Part shown: positions 44,015 to 53,364 of the stretch, in pieces | Position numbering within the stretch: position 1 is the stretch's first letter | Layout of the letters: every line of letters starts with the position of its first letter | Assembly (NCBI RefSeq): GCF_000566685.1 | Contig: NZ_AZQN01000008.1 | Span: forward strand, 62,001-126,000 | DNA from: Dyadobacter tibetensis Y620-1 | Lineage (GTDB): Bacteria > Bacteroidota > Bacteroidia > Cytophagales > Spirosomataceae | Length of the DNA: 64,000 bases | Direction of reading: 5' to 3' | Translations under genes and position numbers: made by a program | Notes under the pieces: model-generated | Told to the model about the DNA's origin: nothing | Databases searched by the model: none | The model's input: the letters and a program-made list of their open reading frames with translations, nothing else

Positions 44015-45244
44015 ATGTGCACCCGCACTCTTTTTGGTTTTCAACAGATCCCTAATGATTTCGGCAGCCAGCACACTAAACAGGATCCCATTTCCACCAA
44101 ATCCTAAGGCAAAAAAAGTATCGGGGTGCTCTGCTACTGAACCGATATAGGGAAGACCATCCTTTGTTTCAGCGAAAGTCCCACACCAGTTATAGTCGGT
44201 AACGAAGGGCAGCTCTGGAAACAACCCCTGGGCGTCGCTTTCAAGCTGGCGGGTTTTCTTCGCTAGGAGTTTATCGCGTTTTACGGCACTGCTAAACATT
44301 TCGTCCTTTCCCCCGATTAGCATCCGGTTATCACTTGTTGTGCGCATGTAAAGGTATGGACGGGCACTTTCCCAGAGAAGCGCATTTTCATACCATAATG
44401 GCTCATCAGAGGCAAAGGGCTTACTGATAATGGCATAGGAAGAATGCAACCGAACGATAGGTTTTGAAATATAATTTTGTGATTCATAGCCACTGGCCAC
44501 CACCAATTTTTTCGCTTTTAGCTCCAGGCCATCTTCCATAATTAACTTGACCCCAGATTTCTGGTGAACAATTTCCTGAACCTTAACGGTATCGTATACC
44601 TGGGCGCCCTTTCCAATACAATACTGGAATATGGCATGGGCCAACTGGTACGCATCCACCTGGGCTCCGTCATGAGAAAGTATCGCTGCCGATTGCGGGA
44701 AGTGTGGAAAATGCTTTCCCAATTCCCCCTGATCCCACCAGTCTACATCAATACCAATCTTTTTTCTGGCTTCGTATTCCTTTTTCAAGTCTCCTACTTC
44801 CTTTTTATAAGTGGCGTAATAAAGACTTTTCTTCAGTTCAAATTCAATGTCGCCCCCCAACTTTTTCACAATTTGCTGAACTTTACCAATGGCCTCCACA
44901 CAGAGCAGGTAACTCCTTTTAGCATTTTCGGCACCTACCATTTCGGTCAGATCCACGAGCATGGTATCTATTTCATACTGCAGTAGGGCTGTACTTCCTG
45001 AAGTACTACCCATGCCCACATGCCGTTTTTCGAGTACGGTAACCTGAAATCCTGCTTCGGTAAGATACCAGGTGAGCAGTGCTCCTGTAATCCCTCCTCC
45101 CATGATTACTATATCGTGAGAGCCGCCCTCTTTCAGGGCCGGATAGGCAAAAGAAAATCCATTTTTATAAAACCACCAGGGTTGACCGCTTAATAAATCC
45201 ATAAGATTTGATTTGAGGAAAGTTGAAGACGCTGACAAATTCAA
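43994..45244 (-). CDS. FAD-dependent oxidoreductase, DAO family
   Basis: 416 aa. The ADP-binding motif GGGITGALLTWYLTEAGFQVTVLEK starts near residue 47. The C-terminal half has the catalytic-domain pattern of D-amino-acid oxidase-like enzymes (RPYLYMRTTSDNRMLIGGKDEM, then TDYNWCGTFAETKDGLPYIG and FFALGFGGNGI). The substrate is not clear. Its start lies 13 bases past the stop of the PdeM gene, so it may be the third gene of the helicase-PdeM unit. Confidence 0.85.
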   Translation of the reverse strand: MNLSASSTFLKSNLMDLLSGQPWWFYKNGFSFAYPALKEGGSHDIVIMGGGITGALLTWYLTEAGFQVTVLEKRHVGMGSTSGSTALLQYEIDTMLVDLTEMVGAENAKRSYLLCVEAIGKVQQIVKKLGGDIEFELKKSLYYATYKKEVGDLKKEYEARKKIGIDVDWWDQGELGKHFPHFPQSAAILSHDGAQVDAYQLAHAIFQYCIGKGAQVYDTVKVQEIVHQKSGVKLIMEDGLELKAKKLVVASGYESQNYISKPIVRLHSSYAIISKPFASDEPLWYENALLWESARPYLYMRTTSDNRMLIGGKDEMFSSAVKRDKLLAKKTRQLESDAQGLFPELPFVTDYNWCGTFAETKDGLPYIGSVAEHPDTFFALGFGGNGILFSVLAAEIIRDLLKTKKSAGAHLFGFDR

Positions 45245-45257
45245 AAAGTCGTACCAT

Positions 45258-45923
45258 TCATATTTTGGTTTTACTCATTGGATTAGGAACCTCTAGAATC
45301 ATTTCATTGGCCAGCATAAAAATACGTCGATCTGGAAGCCAGCCGACCTTGTATCCACCTGTAAAAACTCCGAAACTAGGTAAGATGGCTTGAAAGGGGT
45401 CTATTACAAAACAGGGGGATCGAAAAGTCTGACGCCCCTTTCCTGCTAATACATAAACGGGATGAATATGCCCACAAAAGACATACTGCGTATTTTGTGC
45501 CTCATCTCTGGGATGATGGCAAAATAGAAAAGGCCCTTCCTGATATTCTTCCCTATAAACAATTAGCGCCGCGTCCTGGTAATGATGCTGGGCAAGGCTG
45601 TCATGATTGCCAAGCACAATCAGTATCGAAACCGAAGGGTAGCCTCGCCTCCAAGCCACAAATTCTTCCCATTCCCGATTATAGCGACTATGGAAAAGAT
45701 CTCCTAGGAGAATGATGCGCCTGGCCTTTGTTTTCTGCATGAGCCTGTCGAGGACGATAAAATTTTCTGCCGCTGCCCCATTAGGGATAGCGATTCCTTC
45801 ATTTCGAAAGTGTGTAACCTTTCCTAAATGTAAATCACCAATCAGAAGGGTCTGGGTATCTTCCCAGAATATGGCCCGGTCGGCCAGAAGTTGAAACGAA
45901 TGATTCTTTAATTTAATCTGCAT
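45258..45923 (-). CDS. pdeM: PdeM-type phosphoesterase/endonuclease
   Basis: 221 aa. Metal motifs: GDLHLGKVTHFR (Asp30, His32), LLGDLFHSRYN, VLGNHDS, FCHHPRD and FCGHIHPVY. This is the ligase-associated DNA-damage nuclease PdeM, normally found with an Lhr-like helicase, an exonuclease and an ATP-dependent ligase. Its start overlaps the helicase gene end by 11 bases. Cytoplasmic. Confidence 0.9.
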   Translation of the reverse strand: MQIKLKNHSFQLLADRAIFWEDTQTLLIGDLHLGKVTHFRNEGIAIPNGAAAENFIVLDRLMQKTKARRIILLGDLFHSRYNREWEEFVAWRRGYPSVSILIVLGNHDSLAQHHYQDAALIVYREEYQEGPFLFCHHPRDEAQNTQYVFCGHIHPVYVLAGKGRQTFRSPCFVIDPFQAILPSFGVFTGGYKVGWLPDRRIFMLANEMILEVPNPMSKTKI

Positions 45924-48375
45924 TACTGTATTGTGCGAGCATCTTTTGAATACGATCCTCTAATTTTTCTGATGTTAGTTGTTCTCTGAGCCGATCTACC
46001 ATAATAGGGAAAGCAAATGGCGAAGGTTTGCTGGTTTTTATTATACGAATCTGTTGCTGTGATATTCTCCCTAGCGCTTCACGCATCCTTTCTTCTTCCA
46101 GCTGATAGGTAAAGACCTCCTGATAGGCTTGTTTTACCAAAAGATTATGATCTTCATATTTGGACATAACCGTAAATAGCAATGAAGCTGAGGCTTGCAG
46201 ATGCTTGGCCTTCTGATGCTTACCAGGATAACCCTGAAACATCAAGCCTGCTATGGCGGCTATTTCCCTAAATTTTCTTTTAGCCATTTCCGTGGCGTTC
46301 ACGCTATGGTATATATCATCGACAAGATTGTCTTCGGAAAACAGATCTATCTCCCCCAAAATTCCATCTAGGTCTACCGAGCGGTCGCTAAGCATTTCAA
46401 AACCATAGTCGTTCATAGCCACAGAAAAGCCAATGGGCATCAGGCGGCTAAGTCTATAGGCTAGCAAAATGGACATACCCTCATGAACCAGTCGCCCCTC
46501 GAAGGGAAACACGAAGATATGGTAGCCCTCTTTGGTCGCACATTGCTCGATCAGTAGCGTATCCATATTGGGAATAATCGAGCGTTGCGCCTGCAGTTGC
46601 AACAGCGGTTGAAGTCGATCCAGCTCTTTTTCTTGACCAGGGTTTTCCAATGCCTCTGCCAGCCTTTTTCTTATAAAAGTTGACAGCTGAGAGGACAAGG
46701 GCATGCGTCCTCCCGCCCAACGGACGAGCTGGCCTTTATTGCTCGAAGATTTCTTTACGGTGACGGTCATTTCGTGTAGGCGCACGAAGGCTACAGACAT
46801 CCCACCAAAGAAAAATACATCTCCCGGTTTTAGCCGTGAAACAAACGACTCTTCAATGCTACCCAGATATTTCCCCTGCTGCATTTTGACCTTTAACGAA
46901 GTTTCCGAAACGATGGTCCCCATGCTAAGGCGATGCCGCATAGCCACTTTCCTGCTCAACACCTTGTATCGTCCCTCTATACGTTCCACTTTCTTAAATT
47001 CATCGTATACTTGTAAGGAGGGACTGCCCGTGCTAATATAGCCCAATAGCCACTCCCATTCGGCTCGTTCGAGATACTGGTATGCATAGGTTTTTTTTAT
47101 CTCCTGAAAGAGTGCCTCCTCCTCAAATCCTTCTCCTACCGCCAGGGTCAGCAACCATTGGGCTAGCACGTCGTAGGCATGCATTACAGGAGGCCTGTCT
47201 TCCAAAATATTTTTATCGACTCCATCTCTCAGGGAAACCGCTTCGATTAGTTCCAAGGCGTTGGTAGGACAAAAGTAAATAACACTCTGTGCCCCGGGTT
47301 GGTGACCACTCCTACCCGCTCTCTGGATAAAACGAGCGATACTTTTAGGACTCCCTACCTGTATCACAGTCTCTACTGGCCTGAAGTCCACCCCTAAATC
47401 AAGGCTCGAAGTGCAAATCACCAATTTCAACCTTGCCTGATGTAAGGCATCTTCCACCCAATCTCGAATTTCTCTGTCTAATGAGCCGTGATGGAGTGCC
47501 ATTATCCCGGCAAATTCAGGATACTTTTCTATGATGGTCCGGTACCAAACCTCGGTTTGAGACCTTGTATTTGTAAAAATCAGGGTAGTTTTACTCTTCC
47601 TAACAATGTCTATTACGCTATCGACAAGCCTGATGCCCATATAACCACTCCAGGGTAAATTTTCGATTTTGCTGGGAATAATACTCCTGACGGCCAGTTT
47701 TTTCTTGCTCTTAGCCTTTATCAGTTCTGCTTCCTCCAGTGGAGCTCCTACGCCTAGCAGCACCTGTCGGGCTTGGTCTAAGTTACCAATCGTGGCCGAA
47801 ATTCCCCACGTTTGCAAATCCGGGTTAATGCTACGAAGCCGGGCTAAGGCCAGTTCGGTTTGGGTACCACGCTTGGTAGACATCAGCTCATGCCATTCGT
47901 CGATGACTACGGTATGTACATGGCGAAAAATCTGTTCAGAATTTTTTTGAGAAAAAAGGATATGCAGACTTTCCGGTGTGATAATCAATGCATCGGGCAT
48001 CCGAGTCCGTTGTTGCTGCCGATCTTTATAGGTGGTATCGCCAGTGCGGATGCCCACGTCCCAAAGGAGATTCATCTCCAGGCATACCAGCTCCATATTT
48101 CGATGTAGATCACGCGATAGGGCCCGAAGAGGGGTAATCCACAACACCTGAAGCCCCTTCCCTGCCTTGGCTCCGGGATGCGCCACCGAGTCGATATGCC
48201 TGATGAGAATAGGTAGCCATAAGGCATAAGTCTTTCCACTACCGGTGGGAGCATTTACCATACCGCTCTTTCCCGCCAGATAGGCTTTAGCCGCCTTCTT
48301 TTGGAAGTCTGCCCATACCCAGTTTTTAGTTTTAAACCACTGTTTAATCAGTTCTTGCCCCTGCTGTTTTTTCAA
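45913..48375 (-). CDS. Lhr-type DEXH-box helicase (ligase-associated)
   Basis: 820 aa, typical of the short Lhr form. Walker A is APTGSGKT (42-49), Walker B VIDEWH (157-162), then SATIGN (motif III), and the C-terminal helicase motif QRAGRSGHQPGA (VI). The Lhr winged-helix region follows. It belongs to the ligase-associated DNA damage-response helicase family that works with PdeM. The ligase and exonuclease partners are not in this window. It forms an operon with pdeM by overlap. Confidence 0.92.
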   Translation of the reverse strand: MKKQQGQELIKQWFKTKNWVWADFQKKAAKAYLAGKSGMVNAPTGSGKTYALWLPILIRHIDSVAHPGAKAGKGLQVLWITPLRALSRDLHRNMELVCLEMNLLWDVGIRTGDTTYKDRQQQRTRMPDALIITPESLHILFSQKNSEQIFRHVHTVVIDEWHELMSTKRGTQTELALARLRSINPDLQTWGISATIGNLDQARQVLLGVGAPLEEAELIKAKSKKKLAVRSIIPSKIENLPWSGYMGIRLVDSVIDIVRKSKTTLIFTNTRSQTEVWYRTIIEKYPEFAGIMALHHGSLDREIRDWVEDALHQARLKLVICTSSLDLGVDFRPVETVIQVGSPKSIARFIQRAGRSGHQPGAQSVIYFCPTNALELIEAVSLRDGVDKNILEDRPPVMHAYDVLAQWLLTLAVGEGFEEEALFQEIKKTYAYQYLERAEWEWLLGYISTGSPSLQVYDEFKKVERIEGRYKVLSRKVAMRHRLSMGTIVSETSLKVKMQQGKYLGSIEESFVSRLKPGDVFFFGGMSVAFVRLHEMTVTVKKSSSNKGQLVRWAGGRMPLSSQLSTFIRKRLAEALENPGQEKELDRLQPLLQLQAQRSIIPNMDTLLIEQCATKEGYHIFVFPFEGRLVHEGMSILLAYRLSRLMPIGFSVAMNDYGFEMLSDRSVDLDGILGEIDLFSEDNLVDDIYHSVNATEMAKRKFREIAAIAGLMFQGYPGKHQKAKHLQASASLLFTVMSKYEDHNLLVKQAYQEVFTYQLEEERMREALGRISQQQIRIIKTSKPSPFAFPIMVDRLREQLTSEKLEDRIQKMLAQYSNAD

Positions 48376-48402
48376 AAGCGTAATTGTTATTATAAAACCA
48401 GT

Positions 48403-49005
48403 TCAATCGTATCGGTGTTTCCCTACCGTCCAACCCTTCACTGCCAAAAATGTCTGGCCAGATTCTATGGCTCCTTCTTCCATTTCCGTGCCCATGGAAT
48501 CGTTCCATCGATTGAGAAAACCAAAGAGTGCTATTACTCCAAGCATTTCAACAATTTCTCCCTCATCCCAATAAGTACGTAAATTTTGTGCAATGGCATC
48601 GTCTACGGCGTTGGGTACTGATGCCGAGGCCACCGCAAAATCCAAGGCTGCTTTCTCAGCCTCTGAAAAGGCATCACTGGTCTGATATTCCCAAACTTGC
48701 TCCAGTTGGCTCTGCTCCGCTCCATAGCGTTCTGCAGCGCGGATCGTATGTGCCTGACAGTAGCGGCATCCCGTTACATGACTGGTAACGTAGCCGATCA
48801 GGCGCTTTAAAGCGCTGGTCACACGACCCTGATTCTCCATTACAGCCTTATTCATCTCGATAAAAGCATACGCAATTTTAGGGCGAATGTGCATAGTTTT
48901 TACACTGTTGGGACAGAAGCCCAGGGTCTCATCATAAAAAGCTATTAATTTTTGAAGATCCATATCGTCGGGATCCTCTTTGGGAGCTACCAGCGGTTGT
49001 TGCAT
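48403..49005 (-). CDS. Carboxymuconolactone decarboxylase/AhpD-like peroxidase-related protein
   Basis: 200 aa. The active-site motif CRYCQAH (Cys80, Cys83, His86) matches the CxxCxxxH of AhpD-like proteins. It likely acts as a thiol peroxidase-associated enzyme against hydroperoxides. It follows the hydrolase/OsmC gene by 26 bases, and OsmC proteins also handle organic peroxides, so a shared stress role is plausible. Confidence 0.88.
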   Translation of the reverse strand: MQQPLVAPKEDPDDMDLQKLIAFYDETLGFCPNSVKTMHIRPKIAYAFIEMNKAVMENQGRVTSALKRLIGYVTSHVTGCRYCQAHTIRAAERYGAEQSQLEQVWEYQTSDAFSEAEKAALDFAVASASVPNAVDDAIAQNLRTYWDEGEIVEMLGVIALFGFLNRWNDSMGTEMEEGAIESGQTFLAVKGWTVGKHRYD

Positions 49006-49031
49006 GTCAATATGTTAAAATTCTTATGATA

Positions 49032-50261
49032 TTAATCCTCAGCTTTTATTAACTCGGAGTCAAAAGCAACCTGATTCTCTAAGGTTTTGTGGACGGGGCA
49101 TTTGGAGGCTATCTCTACGAGTCTCAATCGTTGGGATTCATCCAAATCACCTACAAATTTCAATTTCTTGGTGATATGATCCAAAAAACCAGCGGGTTCA
49201 TTCCCCTCATTCAGATCATCTTTATGCTTTTTATCATGAGTAACATATACAAAAATCTCTTCCAAGGCCCATTTCTTTCGTTCGGCATATAGTTTTACCG
49301 TCATAGCTGTGCATGCTGCTAAACCAGCAACAACGAAATCGTAGGGTGAAGGCCCGAAATCGTCTCCGCCTACCGATGCGGGTTCATCGGCCAGCAGGGC
49401 GTGTGCAGCGGTTTGCATATTGGTGGTAAAATTATTTTCTTGTAAATTCAGGTGGGCAACCAGCTGTTCGCCTTCGGTGCTCAGCATCTGATTGGTCTGT
49501 TGAGGAATGTAACGGTTTACCCACATGCCAATCATGTCTCCCACATAGGTGCTATCTTCTTTCTTAGATAATAGATGGTCGGCACCATCCAGAGAAATAT
49601 AGCTTTTAGGGTGATGCGCCAGCTCATAGATCTGCTGGGCATTTTCTATTCCTACCGTTTTATCGAAAGGGGCATGTAGGATTAATAATGGTTTCCGAAG
49701 CTTACCAATTACTTCCTCCATATTGGCTTCTTCTAATTCTTTTATAAATCGCCCATTAATATGAAAAGGCCGACCACCTATGGATACTGTAGCTTCCTCA
49801 TCCTCGTCCAAATCCTGTAGCTGATCGGTAAAAAGATGTTTTACGTGATCGGCTCGAGCGGGAGCTCCAATAGTGGCAATGGCTTCAACTTCCTTCAGCT
49901 GACTAGCGGCCACTAATACGGCCGCCCCACCCAATGAATGCCCCACCAATAATTTGGGAGCCTGGTAATGGTCTTTCAGATACTGGTGCACATCCAACAA
50001 ATCGCTTACATTAGCTGAAAAATGGCTTTCAGAAAAGGCTCCGCTACTCTTTCCTAATCCTGTAAAGTCGAAGCGGACAACACCAAACCCATGATTGGTA
50101 AGTGAGCGACTAATGTCTCTAACGGCATTAAAATTACTATTACAGGTAAAACAGTGGGCAAAAATTGCGATATGGTTGGGTTTCTGGTTGGCAGGCAATT
50201 CCAGATAGGCATTTAAAGAATGCCCTCTCCTATTCTTGATAACGATATTTTCGCTTTTCAT
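49032..50261 (-). CDS. Fused alpha/beta hydrolase and OsmC-family peroxidase-like protein
   Basis: 409 aa with two domains. Residues about 1-255 are an alpha/beta hydrolase: HCFTCN (oxyanion), GLGKSSG and the nucleophile elbow GHSLGG (Ser109). Residues about 270-405 are an OsmC domain with its two cysteines in GLAACTAMTVKLYAERK and SKCPVHKTLEN. Such fusions are a known family in bacteria. The OsmC half would reduce organic hydroperoxides; the role of the hydrolase half is not known. Confidence 0.9.
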   Translation of the reverse strand: MKSENIVIKNRRGHSLNAYLELPANQKPNHIAIFAHCFTCNSNFNAVRDISRSLTNHGFGVVRFDFTGLGKSSGAFSESHFSANVSDLLDVHQYLKDHYQAPKLLVGHSLGGAAVLVAASQLKEVEAIATIGAPARADHVKHLFTDQLQDLDEDEEATVSIGGRPFHINGRFIKELEEANMEEVIGKLRKPLLILHAPFDKTVGIENAQQIYELAHHPKSYISLDGADHLLSKKEDSTYVGDMIGMWVNRYIPQQTNQMLSTEGEQLVAHLNLQENNFTTNMQTAAHALLADEPASVGGDDFGPSPYDFVVAGLAACTAMTVKLYAERKKWALEEIFVYVTHDKKHKDDLNEGNEPAGFLDHITKKLKFVGDLDESQRLRLVEIASKCPVHKTLENQVAFDSELIKAED

Positions 50262-50374
50262 TCTACTTTGGGTTAAGTTTTCAATCGATGGAATGTAACC
50301 AGGCTTGCAAACAATATGCCTTCCCTCTCCAATGTAAGTAATTTTGACAAAATTGACTGCGCCAACAGTAAATG

Positions 50375-50403
50375 TTCAGTCCCATAAACAACCAAGGACT
50401 GAA
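50375..50403. repeat. Inverted repeat in the gap before the OsmC-fusion gene
   Basis: TTCAGTCC and GGACTGAA are perfectly complementary over 8 bp with a 13-base loop, 115 bases upstream of the OsmC-fusion start. It could be a second terminator or an operator. Confidence 0.3.
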
Positions 50404-50411
50404 TGAAGAAA

Positions 50412-50438
50412 GCGCTGTCCATCTAGGAGAAACAGCGC
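50412..50438 (-). terminator. Hairpin after the unassigned membrane-protein gene
   Basis: GCGCTGT and ACAGCGC pair over 7 bp with a 13-base loop, 23 bases past the stop, and on the minus strand a TTTCTT run follows. This is a probable terminator separating it from the OsmC-fusion gene. Confidence 0.5.
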
Positions 50439-50461
50439 CGTAACCGAAATTCAAAGTCAAA

Positions 50462-51745
50462 TTAAAATCTGTCGTGGGCATTTGGAAGCTCATCATGAGT
50501 CTGAATAGCCACGGCGGCAAAAAGGGCAATTACCACCAGAATAAATATCAGATTTATGGCCCACCGAGTCCAATTAAACCCCCTTGAACTAAAGTCCGGA
50601 TAAAATCGGTCGATCAAAAAACCTATCACCATCATATTAAGGATATAGAGGTACTGTTCAATACGATAAACACTCAGGAAGGCACCGGTTATTAGTATGC
50701 TTAAGACGGTATAGACCCCCAGATTGCTGAAGAAGAATATCTTTAAATCTTCGTATTTCAAATGCAGATCAGTTTTATTTTTCTTTATAAGGAAATAATA
50801 AAACCAGTAGGCGGTGGAGCCTAGAATAAGAACGGCAGCCATCCACTGTATTTTCAGTGCCAAGGCCGATGCGTCGGTCAATGGCGACAGTTCAGTTACC
50901 ATTTTAGAAAGTCGTTCGCTGCCAAAGGACTGTTCCCATATCAGGAAGGGAATAATTAATACGAGTATTGCCAGGGGAACAATCAATTTACTGCGATCTA
51001 CCTTTGTGGTTATCTGGGGCCATGGCGTTGTAAAAGTACCATAAGCCATACCCAGTCCTCCAAAAAAGCCTATGGAATACTCCATCACGTTCCAGAAATT
51101 AAATTGAATTCCCGACTCTCTACTGATGACCTGAATGAAATTTCCAAAAGAAAATCCGAAGCCCGCACCCAGTCCCGCAAAAATAGCGACTCTTAAAGCC
51201 CCTTTGTGACCGTTTCGCAGCATATACCAAAATAAGGCTATAGCCATTCCCAGACAAGCAGCCCATGCTTCGGAGCGTGGTGGGGTCATTAGCCAGCCAA
51301 GTTGTTCAATCAAAAAATAATAAAATATAATAGCGCCTGTTGTCATTTCTACAATCACCTGAGACCAGGACACTCGATGTTCGGGATTATCGGAAAGCAC
51401 CAGGCCGAACATCCCTCCTCCAATCAATCCGAAAAGAGCTCCTATGACGAACAGCATCCCTAAACCATAATAGGCATTTAGAAAAGAAGAGGAATGACCA
51501 TAACCGACCACCATGCCATAACTAATGATGCCTCCCACGCCCCAACCTATGGCTGAGGCAAGAGACAGTTGAAGAGCTTTCGCATACCAGTCGGCCCTTT
51601 TGGCTAGGAGCACCACCGCCAGCCCCCCTATTCCCCCAGCCCAAGCCGCTCCCTGCTCATGACCAAACTGCCCCCTGATCGCCCAGGCTGTTGCCAAAGA
51701 CATCCCTACTACTATCATTGCTAACCAGGATCGTTGATTCATCAT
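50462..51745 (-). CDS. Polytopic membrane protein of unknown function
   Basis: 427 aa with about 11-12 membrane helices, no signal peptide beyond the first helix, and conserved-looking glycine-rich segments (RGQFGHEQGAAWAGGIGGLA, GLGAGFGFSFGNFIQV, FGLIGGGMFGLVLSDNPEHR). I do not recognise a transporter or enzyme family with confidence. It has its own terminator and stands as a single minus-strand gene. Confidence 0.6.
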   Translation of the reverse strand: MMNQRSWLAMIVVGMSLATAWAIRGQFGHEQGAAWAGGIGGLAVVLLAKRADWYAKALQLSLASAIGWGVGGIISYGMVVGYGHSSSFLNAYYGLGMLFVIGALFGLIGGGMFGLVLSDNPEHRVSWSQVIVEMTTGAIIFYYFLIEQLGWLMTPPRSEAWAACLGMAIALFWYMLRNGHKGALRVAIFAGLGAGFGFSFGNFIQVISRESGIQFNFWNVMEYSIGFFGGLGMAYGTFTTPWPQITTKVDRSKLIVPLAILVLIIPFLIWEQSFGSERLSKMVTELSPLTDASALALKIQWMAAVLILGSTAYWFYYFLIKKNKTDLHLKYEDLKIFFFSNLGVYTVLSILITGAFLSVYRIEQYLYILNMMVIGFLIDRFYPDFSSRGFNWTRWAINLIFILVVIALFAAVAIQTHDELPNAHDRF

Positions 51746-51982
51746 TAATAAATATTAAAGTGATTAAAGAGGATTATAGACAGCGGACCAATGCCGGAGA
51801 CTTTACTTTCAATACGTCTCCATTTCCTAAAAAGGCTATTGTACTACTATAGAGAGAGGTATGAACGGTGCATAATTAAATACCTGGTTATGAGAGGCAG
51901 AGCCCAATAGGGCAGGATCAATAGTCCTATCTTTCAAAAACACCGTAATATTTATTAGAACTTTCACCCTATTAACACCCAT

Positions 51983-53200
51983 ATGCTCAGCAACCTTGCC
52001 ATAAACGGAGGTCCCAAAGAGGTCACTACACCATTTAGCTGGCCCATTTTCGACGCACAAGAAATAAAAGCCGTTGCCGAGGTGGTGGCCAGTGGCCAAT
52101 GGGGCAATCCAGATTGCACCGGATTGGTAGCCAAATTTGAAGAAGAGTTTGCTGCCTATTGCGGAAGTAAATATGCCGTTTCCTGTGTCAATGGCTCCGT
52201 TTCGCTAAGGCTTGCCCTAATCGCCTGTGGGGTTAAGCCCGGTGATGAAGTCATTGTTCCTCCCTATACCTTCATTGCCACCGCATCGGTGGTGATAGAG
52301 TGCAACTGTGTCCCCATTTTCGTCGACATTGATCCAGAAACTTATAATCTGGACTACCGGTTGATTGAAGCAGCCATTACTCCTCGCACCAAGGCCATCA
52401 TACCGGTACATTTCGGTGGACAAGCCTGCCAGATGGATGAAATCATGACCCTTGCCGGTAAATATAACCTCAAGGTGATCGAAGATGCGGCCCATGCACA
52501 TGGAGCGTCCTATAAAGGAAGTAAACTTGGTTCTATAGGCCATGCGGGCAGCTTTAGCTTCCAGTCGTCCAAAAACCTCACCTCAGGTGAAGGTGGCATG
52601 GTGGTAACCAACGATGAAAACCTGTATGCCACCATACGCTCGCTGCGCAATGTGGGCCGTATCGATGGGGGCCAGTGGTATGAACATTATAATCCCGGCT
52701 GCAATTACCGCATTACTCCAATGCAAGCTACTTTGCTCTCCTTACAACTGCGAAGCTTAGAGGCACAGACATTGAAACGAAATGAAAACGGACTATTACT
52801 CAGTCAACTTCTCGCTGACGTGGACGGTATTTCGCCGCTGACCAGAGGACATGGAGAAAACCTGCACAGTTACCATATTTTTATTTTTAAATATGATCCT
52901 GAGTTTTTCGGAGGTACCCCAAAAAATCGTTTTGTAGAAATGTTGGGAGCAGAAGGGGTGCCTTGTTTCAAAGGTTACCCGGAGCCGCTTTATAAACAGC
53001 CCCTCTTTCAAAACAAGAATTTTATGTGTTACGCTATTCCAGAAACTGCGGACTACAGCCAGACCTATTGCCCAGAGGCTGAAAAGGCCTGCTATCAAGA
53101 TGCAGTGTGGATATTACAACATGGTATGTTAGGAGAAGCAGAGGACATCGGGGCGTTCGCTAGGGCCATTGTCAAAATACAAAAGGCCCTGACTGCCTAG
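51983..53200 (+). CDS. DegT/DnrJ/EryC1/StrS-family sugar aminotransferase
   Basis: 405 aa. The PLP lysine is Lys197 in SFQSSKNLTSGEGGMV, with the cofactor aspartate in IEDAAHAHGASYKG (Asp168). The fold and the segment PPYTFIATASVVIECN are typical. Members add an amino group to a nucleotide-linked keto-sugar for polysaccharide or natural-product synthesis. No nucleotide-sugar genes are nearby, so the acceptor is unknown. Single plus-strand gene. Confidence 0.92.
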   Translation: MLSNLAINGGPKEVTTPFSWPIFDAQEIKAVAEVVASGQWGNPDCTGLVAKFEEEFAAYCGSKYAVSCVNGSVSLRLALIACGVKPGDEVIVPPYTFIATASVVIECNCVPIFVDIDPETYNLDYRLIEAAITPRTKAIIPVHFGGQACQMDEIMTLAGKYNLKVIEDAAHAHGASYKGSKLGSIGHAGSFSFQSSKNLTSGEGGMVVTNDENLYATIRSLRNVGRIDGGQWYEHYNPGCNYRITPMQATLLSLQLRSLEAQTLKRNENGLLLSQLLADVDGISPLTRGHGENLHSYHIFIFKYDPEFFGGTPKNRFVEMLGAEGVPCFKGYPEPLYKQPLFQNKNFMCYAIPETADYSQTYCPEAEKACYQDAVWILQHGMLGEAEDIGAFARAIVKIQKALTA

Positions 53201-53364
53201 AGAGGCTGAACCTTGCCAAGGTACTATCCGTAAGTTTTTAGGGAGTACTCCGAATTATTCGTACCTTTTCCACTGTCAATCTTTTGGCTTTTGAGTTCCA
53301 GGAGGTTGCCATTGGAGCGGGATTTGTAGGAATAATTTTTCAAAACAAGGAGCCAGTCGAAACC

